The translations under genes and the position numbers were made by a program. A DNA stretch of 64,000 bases from Myxococcales bacterium (GTDB lineage: Bacteria; Myxococcota_A; Polyangia; Polyangiales; Polyangiaceae): assembly GCA_016191785.1 (NCBI GenBank), contig JACPVJ010000023.1:18903-82902 (forward strand), in the 5' to 3' direction. The notes beneath the pieces are model-generated. The model searched no databases. It worked only from the letters and a program-made list of their open reading frames with translations, and was not told the DNA's origin. This document shows, piece by piece, positions 25,921 through 34,246 of this stretch. Position 1 is the first letter of the stretch, and every line of letters begins with the position of its first letter.

Positions 25921-27375
25921 TCACTTCACCAGGAGCTCGCTCACCGGATACCAACCCTCGGCGTCACGTCCGTCGATGGCGAGGCGCAGCAACGGAACGC
26001 CGGGCGTCCCGGTGACTCCGACCGCGAGCGTCCACTCTCCGGGCGTCACCGTCGGCGGCAGCGCGAAGCTGTCAGTGACCTGATGCGAGCCCGGGAGGAA
26101 GGCGCGCACGTCGGCGCTGGACTTCAGCACCACGGGGCTGCCGCCCGTGGCGGGTGACAGGCGAAGCTGGAGCTCGAAGAGAGGGTACGGCGGCGCGACG
26201 CCGACGTTGTCCCAGGTGGAAGCCACCTTCAGCGTGCCGCCGGCACTCGCCGTCGCGTCGTGAGTGAGCGATCGCAACACCAGGCGATAGCCGAGCTTCC
26301 GCAGCACGGCCTCGATCTGGCTTCGGTGCTGCGCGCCCGCCGGGATCTTCGCGCTCTTGTTGTTGATGAACGAGCCGTGAAGATCGAGGCCGTACTGGAA
26401 GACCTTCGGCACGTCGAAGCCCTTGTCGACCCAATCTTGCATGGTGCCGCAGCTCTCCCAGGCGACAGGCGCCTTTTGCCAGGCGCTCTGGGCGCCGGCC
26501 TGCTGCACGTGCTGCTGGTACATGTCGTCCATGTGGTTCCAGGTCGCCGAGAACATGCCGTAGTCGCCGAAGCAGTCCGCGCGCCAGCCCGCGCCCTTCG
26601 ACACGGAGTAGGTCAGCGTCTCGACGTCACCGATGAGCCCCATGCTGGGGCTGTTCGGGAAGAGCTTCAGGTGCAGATCGATCACCTTCTTCCGCGTGGC
26701 CAGGCTCGGCAGCGGAACCTCGGGCGTGGTTCCCGAGAAATGGCCCTCTCCCCACAGGCCGATCCCACCAAGATCCACCTCCACGTCCGGCTCGGTGCCC
26801 ACGGCCTTGCCGACCGCGCTCATCAGCGCCTCGAAGCGCGCCCAACAGGTGGCGTCGTCGAGATCCGGTGCGGTCAGCGTGGCGCCGCCGGTGCTGAACT
26901 TGAACACCTTGCAGCCTGCAGCCTCGAGCCAGGTCGGGGCGTAGCTCGCGTCGTCACCCGCGGTCATCACTCGGAACATGAAGCTCTGCCCCGCCGCGCG
27001 CGCCTTCTTCAACGTGTCGGAGACGATGCTGGCCTTGATGGTCCCGTCCGTCGGCTCGAGCGTCTGCCACGTGAAGCGGAAGTACGCCGAGCCCGAGGGG
27101 AGCCCGGCGAGGTTCGGATCCTGATCGGCGTAGGTGTGGAACGTCTGCCAACCCATGCCCGGGTTGGCGAGCAGGTCCGAGATCTCCTTGGGGGTGACGC
27201 TGGTGCTGTTGCCGCTGCCACCGCCGCCGCCCGTCGCACCGCCGCCGCCCGTCGCGCCGCTGCCGCCCGAGCCGCCGCTCCCCCCGGTCGGCGCACCGCC
27301 CGAGCCCGAGCCCTGGCCGGATTCTTCGGAGCAAGCCAGCGCGAGCAGTGCCACCAGAATCGAGACCCGCCGCAT
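25921..27375 (-). CDS. DUF4832 family lipoprotein
   Basis: 484-residue exported protein: signal peptide MRRVSILVALLALACSE with lipobox, a Gly/Ser/Thr linker (about 20-60), then a domain beginning LLANPGMGWQTFH with a TIM-barrel-like glycoside hydrolase appearance (DLGGIGLWGEGHF with acidic residues). The C-terminal beta-sandwich contains STWDNVGVAPPYPLFELQLRL, characteristic of DUF4832. Likely a surface glycan-acting or glycan-binding protein. The start at 27375 is chosen because it gives a normal signal peptide; the in-frame extension to 27618 overlaps the divergent gene. Confidence 0.75.
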   Translation of the reverse strand: MRRVSILVALLALACSEESGQGSGSGGAPTGGSGGSGGSGATGGGGATGGGGGSGNSTSVTPKEISDLLANPGMGWQTFHTYADQDPNLAGLPSGSAYFRFTWQTLEPTDGTIKASIVSDTLKKARAAGQSFMFRVMTAGDDASYAPTWLEAAGCKVFKFSTGGATLTAPDLDDATCWARFEALMSAVGKAVGTEPDVEVDLGGIGLWGEGHFSGTTPEVPLPSLATRKKVIDLHLKLFPNSPSMGLIGDVETLTYSVSKGAGWRADCFGDYGMFSATWNHMDDMYQQHVQQAGAQSAWQKAPVAWESCGTMQDWVDKGFDVPKVFQYGLDLHGSFINNKSAKIPAGAQHRSQIEAVLRKLGYRLVLRSLTHDATASAGGTLKVASTWDNVGVAPPYPLFELQLRLSPATGGSPVVLKSSADVRAFLPGSHQVTDSFALPPTVTPGEWTLAVGVTGTPGVPLLRLAIDGRDAEGWYPVSELLVK

Positions 27376-27539
27376 GAACGGAGGATGCCACGAAGCGCGC
27401 CGACCGGTCACCGTCGCCCAGCACGAAGGACCTGCCCGCGGGAAGGTCTGAGAACGCGGTATCCTGGGTCGGTGGGCTCCGAATCGAGATCTGAGATCGC
27501 ATTCGCGGTGACGCTCGCCGCATGCACAGCGGTGCCGAA

Positions 27540-28769
27540 ATGAGCAACAAGCGTCAGATCGAGATGACGTGGCGCTGCTCGAGTTGCGGGCACCGGAATC
27601 TCGGCCGTCACATGGCATGCCAAGGCTGCGGAGGTCCCAAGGACGAGAGCGAGCAGTACGAGATGCCGTCAGACACCGCGAGCGCGGCGACGGTCACCGA
27701 CCCAGCGCTCGTCGCCATGGCGCGGGCCGGTGCCAACTGGCGCTGCCGCTACTGCGCGAGCGACCAGCGCACGCTGGCGGGCACGTGCGCCCAGTGTGGC
27801 GCGGCGCAGGGCGAAGGGCGCTCGACGGCGGTGGTGCAACCGGCGGCGATGCAGGCGGCGCCACGACCGGCGCGCGCGTCGCCGCTTCGGTTCGGGACGA
27901 TGGTCCTTGCTGGTGCCGTCGTCGCGTTCGTGGTCGCCGTCTTCGGGTTCCTCGTGGCGTCGTCCCCGGGCGGCGTGGCGCGGCGTGTGGAGCGAGGCAG
28001 CGCGGCGCTGTCCCTTCCCTTTCAGCTCGAAGAGGCCACCGTCACGGGAGTGCGCTGGAAGCAGACCCTCTTGGTCGAGCGCTGGCAGATCGTCCCCGGC
28101 GAGGGCTTCGAGGAGGCCAAGCCTGCCGACGCCTTCGACGTGCAGCCCGTCGGTCGGCGCTTCCACCACAAAGAGCGCGTCGTCGTCGGTCACGAGACGC
28201 AGAGCTACGCCGAGACCGAGCCCGACGGCTTCCGCACCGAAAGCTACAGCGAGCGCGAGGCGTGCGGGCAAGAGTGCTCGCCGCGCCCCCAGAGCTGCTC
28301 CGAGAAGTGCACCCCGAATCAGAATGGCTTCGCTTCCTGCAAGACGGTGTGCACGGGCGGCGGGCAGGACTGCCGCACGAAGTACTGCGACGTCACCAAG
28401 ACGCGCCAGGTCCCGAAGACGAAGACGGTGACGAAGACGCGACAGGTGCCGCGCTGGGGCGACGTCGATCGCGACGCGCCCTGGCACACCTGGAAGGTCT
28501 GGGCATGGAAGGTGGCACGCACGGCCGAGAAGACCGGGACCAGCGCGACGACGGAGTGGCCGGACGAAAGCGCCCTTGCCGTCGGCAAGGGCCTCGGGCC
28601 CGGGCAGAAGGAGCGCGTGAGCCGCAAGGGCGAATACGTCGTGGAGCTTCGGGCGCCGAGCGGCGTGCGCAAGCTCGAGCTCGCGACCGGCGACGCGCTC
28701 GGTGCCTACCCCGCGGGCAGCAAGCGTCGAGTCCGGGTGTGGAGGAGCGGGCGCGTAGAGGTGCTGTAG
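27540..28769 (+). CDS. double zinc-ribbon single-pass membrane protein
   Basis: 409-residue protein starting MSNKRQIEM. Two short zinc fingers of RanBP2/zinc-ribbon type follow: WRCSSCGHRN...CQGCG (about 10-32) and WRCRYCASDQ...CAQCG (about 66-88). A transmembrane segment lies at about 115-140. The large C-terminal region (about 145-409) includes a Cys-rich insert with nine Cys (CGQECSPRPQSCSEKC, CKTVCTGGGQDCRTKYC) and Trp-rich repeats. The fingers should be cytoplasmic and the Cys-rich part outside. No family was recognised for the C-terminal part. Confidence 0.65.
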   Translation: MSNKRQIEMTWRCSSCGHRNLGRHMACQGCGGPKDESEQYEMPSDTASAATVTDPALVAMARAGANWRCRYCASDQRTLAGTCAQCGAAQGEGRSTAVVQPAAMQAAPRPARASPLRFGTMVLAGAVVAFVVAVFGFLVASSPGGVARRVERGSAALSLPFQLEEATVTGVRWKQTLLVERWQIVPGEGFEEAKPADAFDVQPVGRRFHHKERVVVGHETQSYAETEPDGFRTESYSEREACGQECSPRPQSCSEKCTPNQNGFASCKTVCTGGGQDCRTKYCDVTKTRQVPKTKTVTKTRQVPRWGDVDRDAPWHTWKVWAWKVARTAEKTGTSATTEWPDESALAVGKGLGPGQKERVSRKGEYVVELRAPSGVRKLELATGDALGAYPAGSKRRVRVWRSGRVEVL

Positions 28770-28824
28770 CGGACTCCCGCGGGGGTGGTGGACGCACCTT
28801 CGCGCGATCGCTAGCATCAAGCCG

Positions 28825-29373
28825 ATGAAGGCACGCTCATGGGTTGGGTGTGCGGTGCCGCTCGCGGTCGTGCTCGCTTGCAGCTCGACCAGCGTCAACG
28901 AAGGGGCGAGTGGAACGGGCGCGACCGGTGGCGCGGACTCCGGCACGGGCGGCAGCTCCGGAGCAGGTGGGGCGAATACCGGCGGGGCCGGCGGCGGTGG
29001 CGCCGTGGCGGGCGGGGGAGGTACCCCGGATGGCGGTGGCGCCGCTCCCGGTGGCGGAGCTGCCGGTGCGGGCGGCGGCGGGCAGAGCGATGCAAGCTGC
29101 TTCGGAACCCAATGCTCCGAAATGGTCACGTGCTGCGTCGCGCCGGTGGGCACGGCACTGCAGGTGCAGGGGGCCATCCAGTCGAGCGGGGCATGTACGC
29201 CTGGCAACCCCTGCTACAACGACTGCTCGCTGCTCTGCCAGACATCGCCCGACGTCGGGCTCGCTTCTTGTCTGGCTTGCATGAAGACCAACAAGTTCGG
29301 GCTCCCGTGTTCGACCGGATCTTCGTGCGCCGCGTTCAAAGCCTGTCTGGGCGGAACCTGCGCGCCGCCTTGA
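28825..29373 (+). CDS. Cys-rich lipoprotein (VNEG family)
   Basis: 182-residue lipoprotein. The signal peptide ends VVLAC, followed by SSTSVNEG, a Gly/Ala/Thr linker of about 70 residues, and a C-terminal domain with many Cys in pairs (CFGTQC, TCC, CYNDCSLLC, CLACM, CAAFKAC). The post-lipobox motif and the Cys pattern recur in the products at 50962-51414 and, more weakly, 45632-46015. Function unknown; probably a surface-exposed disulphide-bonded protein. Confidence 0.7.
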   Translation: MKARSWVGCAVPLAVVLACSSTSVNEGASGTGATGGADSGTGGSSGAGGANTGGAGGGGAVAGGGGTPDGGGAAPGGGAAGAGGGGQSDASCFGTQCSEMVTCCVAPVGTALQVQGAIQSSGACTPGNPCYNDCSLLCQTSPDVGLASCLACMKTNKFGLPCSTGSSCAAFKACLGGTCAPP

Positions 29374-29439
29374 CTTCAGTCCGCGCTCATCCGCCGCGCG
29401 CGCCCGCCTCGTTGCCGACTCCCCGATGCCCCGGCCGCC

Positions 29440-29697
29440 TCAGGGCGCCGTCAGGATCATCGCGGCGAGCTCCGCGCGTGACCGAACGAGAAGCGCCCCG
29501 ACCCAGCGCGGCGCGTCGCGCGCGATGACGACGTACTCGTCCCCTGCCAGGATACGCGCCGCCGAACGGATTTCGCAGGTGAGCCGCGTGCCGAGGCCTA
29601 CGAGCGGGCCGCCGAAGGTCACGAGCGGCGCGCGCCCCGGCGCGTCGCCGAAATGCGAAACGGAGCGGCGCCGCGGCCTTGATACGGCCGGTCCCAT
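29440..29697 (-). CDS. 85-residue hypothetical protein
   Basis: Starts MGPAVSRPRRRS and contains a run with normal protein-like composition: APLVTFGGPLVGLGTRL, then LAGDEYVVIARDAPRWVG and an Ala/Met-rich end. Its frame stays open further upstream, so length is not decisive. Its ATG is interlocked with the ATG of the divergent decayed lipoprotein reading frame. No family was recognised; it may be a fragment. Confidence 0.35.
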   Translation of the reverse strand: MGPAVSRPRRRSVSHFGDAPGRAPLVTFGGPLVGLGTRLTCEIRSAARILAGDEYVVIARDAPRWVGALLVRSRAELAAMILTAP

Positions 29698-29871
29698 GCG
29701 CACTCGGTCCTTCATGGTGTTCCCGGTTGTGTCGGCTGCTTGCTTGGGTGCTTGTTCTTCGGAATCCCAGAACGAGTGCGCCGACACGGGAGGTTCGGGG
29801 GGCTCGACCGGTGGCTGCCTGGCACCTGGGCTGCCGGTTGGACGCACTGGGAGCCGCTCACCGGCGGCTGA
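29696..29871 (+). pseudogene. decayed lipoprotein gene with intact signal peptide
   Basis: ATG at 29696 gives MRTRSFMVFPVVSAACLGAC, a good signal peptide with lipobox, then SSESQNECADTGGSGGSTGG, the usual local linker. Beyond this the frame runs into tandem-repeat DNA and loses protein character, while another frame closes with a stop at 29869-29871. A run of six G inside the linker is a plausible frameshift point. It is either a remnant or a very short lipoprotein. Confidence 0.35.
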
Positions 29872-29900
29872 GACGCCCTCGTCCCCTGTGAGCCGGCCAA

Positions 29901-30031
29901 CAACGCCTTGCCCGACACGTTTCGGCCGCCACGCGGTCGTTCCTTGCAGGGCAACGCTTTGCCCGACACGTTTCGGCCGCCACGCGGTCGTTCCTTGCAG
30001 GGCAACGCTTTGCCCGACACGTTTCGGCCGC
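29901..30031. repeat. 51-bp tandem repeat with hairpins
   Basis: About 2.5 units of 51 bp, each containing GCCCGACACGTTTCGGCCG and GTCGTTCCTTGCAG. Across the unit boundaries lies GGGCAACGCTTTGCCC (29949-29964 and 30000-30015), a perfect 6-bp stem with a 4-base loop. The 773-bp stretch 29374-30146 otherwise contains only the two weak reading frames listed. The repeats are contiguous with no spacers, so this is not a CRISPR array. Confidence 0.85.
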
Positions 30032-30146
30032 GCACGCGACGCTCCGTTCGCCGCGCGCCTCGGGCGCCGGGCGAAGGCGCAGGCCGCTCGTGCGCCCATC
30101 GAATTGGCGCCGCGCGCCGGACCGCGTGGTGATACAAGGCGCGGCC

Positions 30147-31271
30147 ATGAAGCTCTTTAGCGCCCTGGTCCTGCTGCCGCTCTCTCTGGGCGCCTGCGCC
30201 ATCGACACCGCGCCTGGGGACGACGACGTCGGCTCGGTGGGACGCGCGCTGGTCTACGTTCCTGGGCAGTGGCCGTCGCTTCAAGCCGCCATCGATGCAG
30301 CACCGGACGGCGCGACCATCGAGCTCGGGGCCGGCACGCTGTACGAACCCATCACCGTCGCGGGCAAGCGCCTGACCCTGGTCGGTGCCGGCAAGAACGC
30401 GACCGCGCTCGACGGCGCCAACGTACCGGGCCCGCTGGTCACGCTCGGCAGCGGCGGTAAGTTGCGCCTCCAGGACCTGTCGCTCACCTCGCACACGCAG
30501 GCCATCACCAGCGTCGCGCCGAACGGCGATCCCGGAGCGCTGCGACTGGTCAACGTCGCCGCACACGGCGACAGCATGGCCGCGGGGGGCCGCTTCGCGT
30601 CGTTCCGGGCGAAAGGCGTGGAATTCACCGGCCCTGTGGCGCTGACCGATACCGCGACGCTGGTCTTCGACAAGGTCACGGCGAACGCGCCGGACCCGGC
30701 GGGCGGCCCGGCGGTCCGCATCGACAACCGCGGGCTCTCGAGCACTCCCTGCATCGTCTCGCTGAACCGGGTCACCGCCCTGGCGGGGGCCGCCGGCGGG
30801 ATCGCGGTCTTGGGGGGCGCGTGCCCGGTCTACGCATCGCACGTCGGCGTGGCTGGCGCCCGCGTGTTCGGCATCGGCTTCTTCCAGACGAACTTCGCGC
30901 GGGTGTTCGACGCCCACGTGGTGAACACCTTCGCGGATTCGGCTGGCAATCTGGGCGACGGCGTGTACGTCTGGGCCAGCAACGTGCAGCTCGTCGACTC
31001 GAAGGTCGAGAACAGCGCCCGCGCAGGCGTGTCGGTCTTCGGCTGCGACGCCGACGGCACGACCGCCAAGGTGGACCTCACCGCGGTCGAGCTTCGGTGC
31101 AACGCCTTCGACATGGACTACGAGAACGTGAGCCTGCTCGCGCCCTCGACGAGCTGCAGCGGCTCGTCGGCGAAGCTTGCCGACGGAGGGCTGAACGAGT
31201 GCAGCGCGTGTGACGGCGCGCCCATCGCCTGCAAGGCGTCGACCAGCAGTCTGACGCCGATCTCGCTGTGA
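30147..31271 (+). CDS. parallel beta-helix (pectate-lyase-like) lipoprotein
   Basis: 374-residue exported protein: MKLFSALVLLPLSLGACAI has a lipobox. After it, VPGQWPSLQAAIDAAPDGATIELGAGTL and LTLVGAGKNATALDG are the signature start of right-handed beta-helix proteins, followed by repeated coils rich in Val/Leu/Asn/Gly. The C-terminus carries two Cys pairs. Likely a surface polysaccharide-binding or -cleaving protein, but no catalytic residues are identifiable by eye. Start: ATG at 30147. Confidence 0.72.
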   Translation: MKLFSALVLLPLSLGACAIDTAPGDDDVGSVGRALVYVPGQWPSLQAAIDAAPDGATIELGAGTLYEPITVAGKRLTLVGAGKNATALDGANVPGPLVTLGSGGKLRLQDLSLTSHTQAITSVAPNGDPGALRLVNVAAHGDSMAAGGRFASFRAKGVEFTGPVALTDTATLVFDKVTANAPDPAGGPAVRIDNRGLSSTPCIVSLNRVTALAGAAGGIAVLGGACPVYASHVGVAGARVFGIGFFQTNFARVFDAHVVNTFADSAGNLGDGVYVWASNVQLVDSKVENSARAGVSVFGCDADGTTAKVDLTAVELRCNAFDMDYENVSLLAPSTSCSGSSAKLADGGLNECSACDGAPIACKASTSSLTPISL

Positions 31272-31301
31272 GGGCGGCCCGCTCGGCAGCGGCCGCCGAC
31301 T

Positions 31302-31664
31302 TCAGCGCGACACCAGCATCCACAGCACCATCCCGCCACCGATCGCCAAGAGCAGCACGATCGGCACCAGGATGCTCACTGCGGTGATCCAGCCGGCGCG
31401 CTTCATCGCGCCCTGGAACTGCTGCTCTTGAAACTGCTGGAACCCCGGGTTCATCGGGGCGCCGAAGCCGTAGCCGATCTGGGGCATCTGCCCGGGCGGC
31501 ATGCCCGGGTACTGCGCGCCGATGCGGTCGCTCAGCACTTTGTTGACCAGCGCGGCGTGCTCGGCCGCGCGGGCGTGGTGCTTGAGCACGTTCTGGCAAT
31601 ACGGGCAGTTCGGCCGCGTCATGTCCTCGAGCGACAGCGTGGCGCCACAGGTCTCGCAGTTCAT
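31302..31664 (-). CDS. small zinc-ribbon membrane protein
   Basis: 120 residues. An N-terminal zinc ribbon (CETCGATLSLEDMTRPNCPYC) is followed by a helix, a Met/Gln/Pro-rich linker (about 50-85) and one transmembrane helix near the C-terminus (about 92-117). It lies 4 bp downstream of the next gene on the same strand, so the two form an operon. Function unknown. Confidence 0.7.
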   Translation of the reverse strand: MNCETCGATLSLEDMTRPNCPYCQNVLKHHARAAEHAALVNKVLSDRIGAQYPGMPPGQMPQIGYGFGAPMNPGFQQFQEQQFQGAMKRAGWITAVSILVPIVLLLAIGGGMVLWMLVSR

Positions 31665-31668
31665 CGGG

Positions 31669-32496
31669 CTAGGCCTTGCTGACCGCGTTCGACGGCACCC
31701 ACTGCTGCGAGCCGTTGTCGAACTGCACCAGGTACTGGTTCGGCGCGGCCTGCATCACGCTGGCCGGATACTGGTTTCCGTCGGACCACGCCACCTTGAC
31801 CTTCGAGCCGGCGATGATGCCGCCGGACACGAACGCCGCGGCCTGGCCGAAGCCGAAGCCGATGGGGTTCTGCATGATCGACGCGGCCGCGGCCTGGGAC
31901 TGCTGATACGCCGGGTTCATCATCGCGGCCTGGACCGGGTCCATCATCGCCTGCTGCTGCAGCGCCTGCGCGTTCGGCGCGGCCATGGCACCGGCGCTTG
32001 TGTCGCGAGTCACCGGCACCTGACGCGGACCCGCGCCGCCGCGAATCTTCGCCTCTTCCTGCGAGACGAAATTGTGGTGCCCGGCGTACTGCATCATGTT
32101 CGCGGCCATGGTGTTGTTCCAGTAGCCGCCCGCTTCGGTCCAGTCGCTCATCGACACGCCGGCGGCCTGAATGGCCGCCTCGAAGCCGTAGATCTTAATC
32201 AGCGCGCTGACGTGGACGTAGTCCTCGTAGCTGACGCGAGCGGCGCCGCCTTTGCGCCGCGCCAGGGCCGCCTGGTACATGGGCATGAAGGCCGTGGCCA
32301 CCTTGCCCATCAGCGACATGTCTTGCATGCGCGCCGTCCAGCCCGCCACCGCCGCGTCGTAGTCGGCGACGGTGACCCCTTCGGCCGCCAAGATCTCTTG
32401 CTTCCTCGCAGGGTTCTTGTCGTGGCCATCGAGCGCGGCACCGAGATCGGCGTAACGTTCCAGCGAGATGCCGTTGATGGGGGCAAACGGATCCAT
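31669..32496 (-). CDS. conserved hypothetical protein, DUF6620-like, with Tudor-like C-terminus
   Basis: 275 residues. The N-terminus (MDPFAPINGISLERYADL) and the helical body (about 20-150) resemble a family I recall as DUF6620; this naming is tentative. A low-complexity Gln/Met/Ala region follows (about 165-215). The last 50 residues (VKVAWSDGNQYPASVMQ, YLVQFDNGSQQWVP) look like a small SH3/Tudor-like barrel. First gene of a two-gene operon with the zinc-ribbon membrane protein. Confidence 0.55.
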   Translation of the reverse strand: MDPFAPINGISLERYADLGAALDGHDKNPARKQEILAAEGVTVADYDAAVAGWTARMQDMSLMGKVATAFMPMYQAALARRKGGAARVSYEDYVHVSALIKIYGFEAAIQAAGVSMSDWTEAGGYWNNTMAANMMQYAGHHNFVSQEEAKIRGGAGPRQVPVTRDTSAGAMAAPNAQALQQQAMMDPVQAAMMNPAYQQSQAAAASIMQNPIGFGFGQAAAFVSGGIIAGSKVKVAWSDGNQYPASVMQAAPNQYLVQFDNGSQQWVPSNAVSKA

Positions 32497-32555
32497 GGTC
32501 CCTCTCTTTCAGCGCGGAGGGGGCCAGATCCGCGGGCGGGCGTAAAGCGAAACCG

Positions 32556-33062
32556 TTACAGGCACTCGGGCTTCGGGACGCGCCTGCCCTGGGGGTCGAT
32601 GGCGTAGGGCGGGTCGCACGGCGTGGCCTTGGCGCATTCGGGTTTGATGGCACGAACGCCCCTCTTGTCGACGGTGAACGGCGGGTCGCACGCCGGCACT
32701 TTCAAGCACTCCGGTTTGATGCTGCGGATCCCTTTGAGATCGACGGTGAACGGCGGATCGCATGGGTCCTCGACGGGGCGCGGCGGGGGCGGATCGACGC
32801 TGACTGTGCCGTCGGGCGCGATCCGAACCCGCGCGCCGTTCGCGACCAGCTGATAAGCCCCGCCGGCATCCCGCGTGATTGCGACCTTCTCCAGCGCCTT
32901 CGAGCGCTGCTCGAGCGCGTGCAATTTTTGCTCGAGGAGCGCGACTCGCGCTGCCAACGCCACGGGCTGCTCGACCGGAAAGCGGACGGGACTGGGCTCG
33001 GAGCTAGCCGCCCCGGAGAACGAGAGCGCGGCGAGGCCGACCAGCTTGGCGTGGATCTTCAT
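32556..33062 (-). CDS. exported coiled-coil protein with three CDPP repeats
   Basis: 168 residues. A signal peptide (MKIHAKLVGLAALSFSGAASS) is followed by a Leu/Glu heptad helix (about 30-62, probable oligomerising coiled coil), a short beta segment, and three repeats of about 24 residues, each with CDPP(F/Y), an Asp-x-x-Gly turn and a closing KPEC. Each repeat has two Cys, presumably paired. Function unknown. The ATG at 33062 is chosen for its signal peptide. Confidence 0.6.
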   Translation of the reverse strand: MKIHAKLVGLAALSFSGAASSEPSPVRFPVEQPVALAARVALLEQKLHALEQRSKALEKVAITRDAGGAYQLVANGARVRIAPDGTVSVDPPPPRPVEDPCDPPFTVDLKGIRSIKPECLKVPACDPPFTVDKRGVRAIKPECAKATPCDPPYAIDPQGRRVPKPECL

Positions 33063-33142
33063 GCGAGCGATGATGACGCTACGCCGCGAGCTGCCGCAAG
33101 CGTCCGCCGCGGGCGAAGCTCGAGGCGGTCCTGGCGAAGTGA

Positions 33143-34090
33143 TCAGCAAGCGCTCGAGTAGTCCGCGCAGCAGTCGCCATAGCCCTCGCAGGCCGCATCG
33201 CAGTAGCAGGCCGGGCTCGAGCCCGGCACAGCGTCCGGGCTGCCGCACAGCCCCTGACACGACGCGCCCGCAGGCGCCGGCGGCGCGCCGGCGCTGCCGC
33301 CACTCGACGGCGGTGCTTCGCCTCCGGAGCCGCCCGAGCCGCCGGCACCCCCGGAGGGCTGGGGCGTTGGCTCGCTGCCGGTGGGCGACGAGCACGAGCC
33401 TGGCGCAGTGACGACTCCGATGTCGTCGCCGTAGTAGAATTGCAAGATGCCCACGGCGTCGCGTCCGGCCTGCTCGAGGCAGCGAGCGCCCCACTGGCTC
33501 ATGCAGCCGCGGTTCTGTCCGAAGCCGGGCGGCCCGACGTAGCCGAGCTTGGTCTGCTTCACGCCGGTGCCGCTCTTGCCGTCGTTGAACGTGACGTACT
33601 TCGTGGTGGCGCCGCCGACGTCGTGGCAGCTCGGTCCCGACACTTTCGAATCACCCGCAACGTAAAACCCGTAGGTGAGCGTGGTACCGTGGCTCAGGTA
33701 CTGCTGCGCCGTCTCGGCCACGGCCTGATAGTGGATGGCCTCGGGCTGGGTGCCGCAGCTGTAGACCTGACAGCCCTGGCCGTTGCAGATCGAGCCGGTG
33801 GTCGCCATGGCGTAGTAAGCGACCGATCGCGCGGCGATCGCCTGGGCCTTCAGCGCCTCGAGACCGGCGGAGTGGTTCTCGCAGGCCAGCACGTGGGGCA
33901 AGTAGTCGCTCTCGGTGTCCCGCGTACCGATGCCCTGGATCTTGATCGCGCAGTAGGCCTTGGCCAGCTTGGTCACGCCCTCGCCGACGCGGCCCGTGTC
34001 GTCTTCGGCCTCGTCGGGCACCGAGCCGGTGGTGGAGGAGCAGCCAGTGGCGATCAAGAGCGCGGGCACGAGCAGGCGACGCAGGCTCAT
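33143..34090 (-). CDS. SpoIID-like lipoprotein with C-terminal somatomedin-B domain
   Basis: 315 residues. Lipobox in LLIATGCSST. Residues about 45-235 resemble the SpoIID/LytB domain (YLPHVLACE, LEALKAQAIAARSVAYY, GMSQWGA-like GCMSQWGARCLEQ, ILQFYYGDDI), a peptidoglycan-acting or -binding fold. A Gly/Ser/Pro linker follows. The last 40 residues hold eight Cys (CQGLCG, CYCDAAC, DCCADYSSAC) matching the somatomedin-B pattern of animal extracellular proteins. Probably a cell-surface protein anchoring to or remodelling the wall. Confidence 0.82.
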   Translation of the reverse strand: MSLRRLLVPALLIATGCSSTTGSVPDEAEDDTGRVGEGVTKLAKAYCAIKIQGIGTRDTESDYLPHVLACENHSAGLEALKAQAIAARSVAYYAMATTGSICNGQGCQVYSCGTQPEAIHYQAVAETAQQYLSHGTTLTYGFYVAGDSKVSGPSCHDVGGATTKYVTFNDGKSGTGVKQTKLGYVGPPGFGQNRGCMSQWGARCLEQAGRDAVGILQFYYGDDIGVVTAPGSCSSPTGSEPTPQPSGGAGGSGGSGGEAPPSSGGSAGAPPAPAGASCQGLCGSPDAVPGSSPACYCDAACEGYGDCCADYSSAC

Positions 34091-34246
34091 CCGAAGCGAG
34101 AAAGCAGCCGGCGTGCCAGGGGCCAGAAGCTGGAAAATATTCGGTTCTTTCCGCTTTCGACCCGAGATTTCCGGACTTCGCCCGGACCGATTCCGGACCC
34201 CCGTCAGCCTTGAACCGGCCGGCCGACCCGTGTACCCTCCCCCGCC

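Noticed and set aside
25921..27618. Longer N-terminus for the DUF4832 lipoprotein
   Set aside because: The extension overlaps the divergent zinc-ribbon gene and would bury the signal peptide.
29901..30031. Possible CRISPR array
   Set aside because: The repeats are contiguous 51-mers with no variable spacers, and no cas genes are present.
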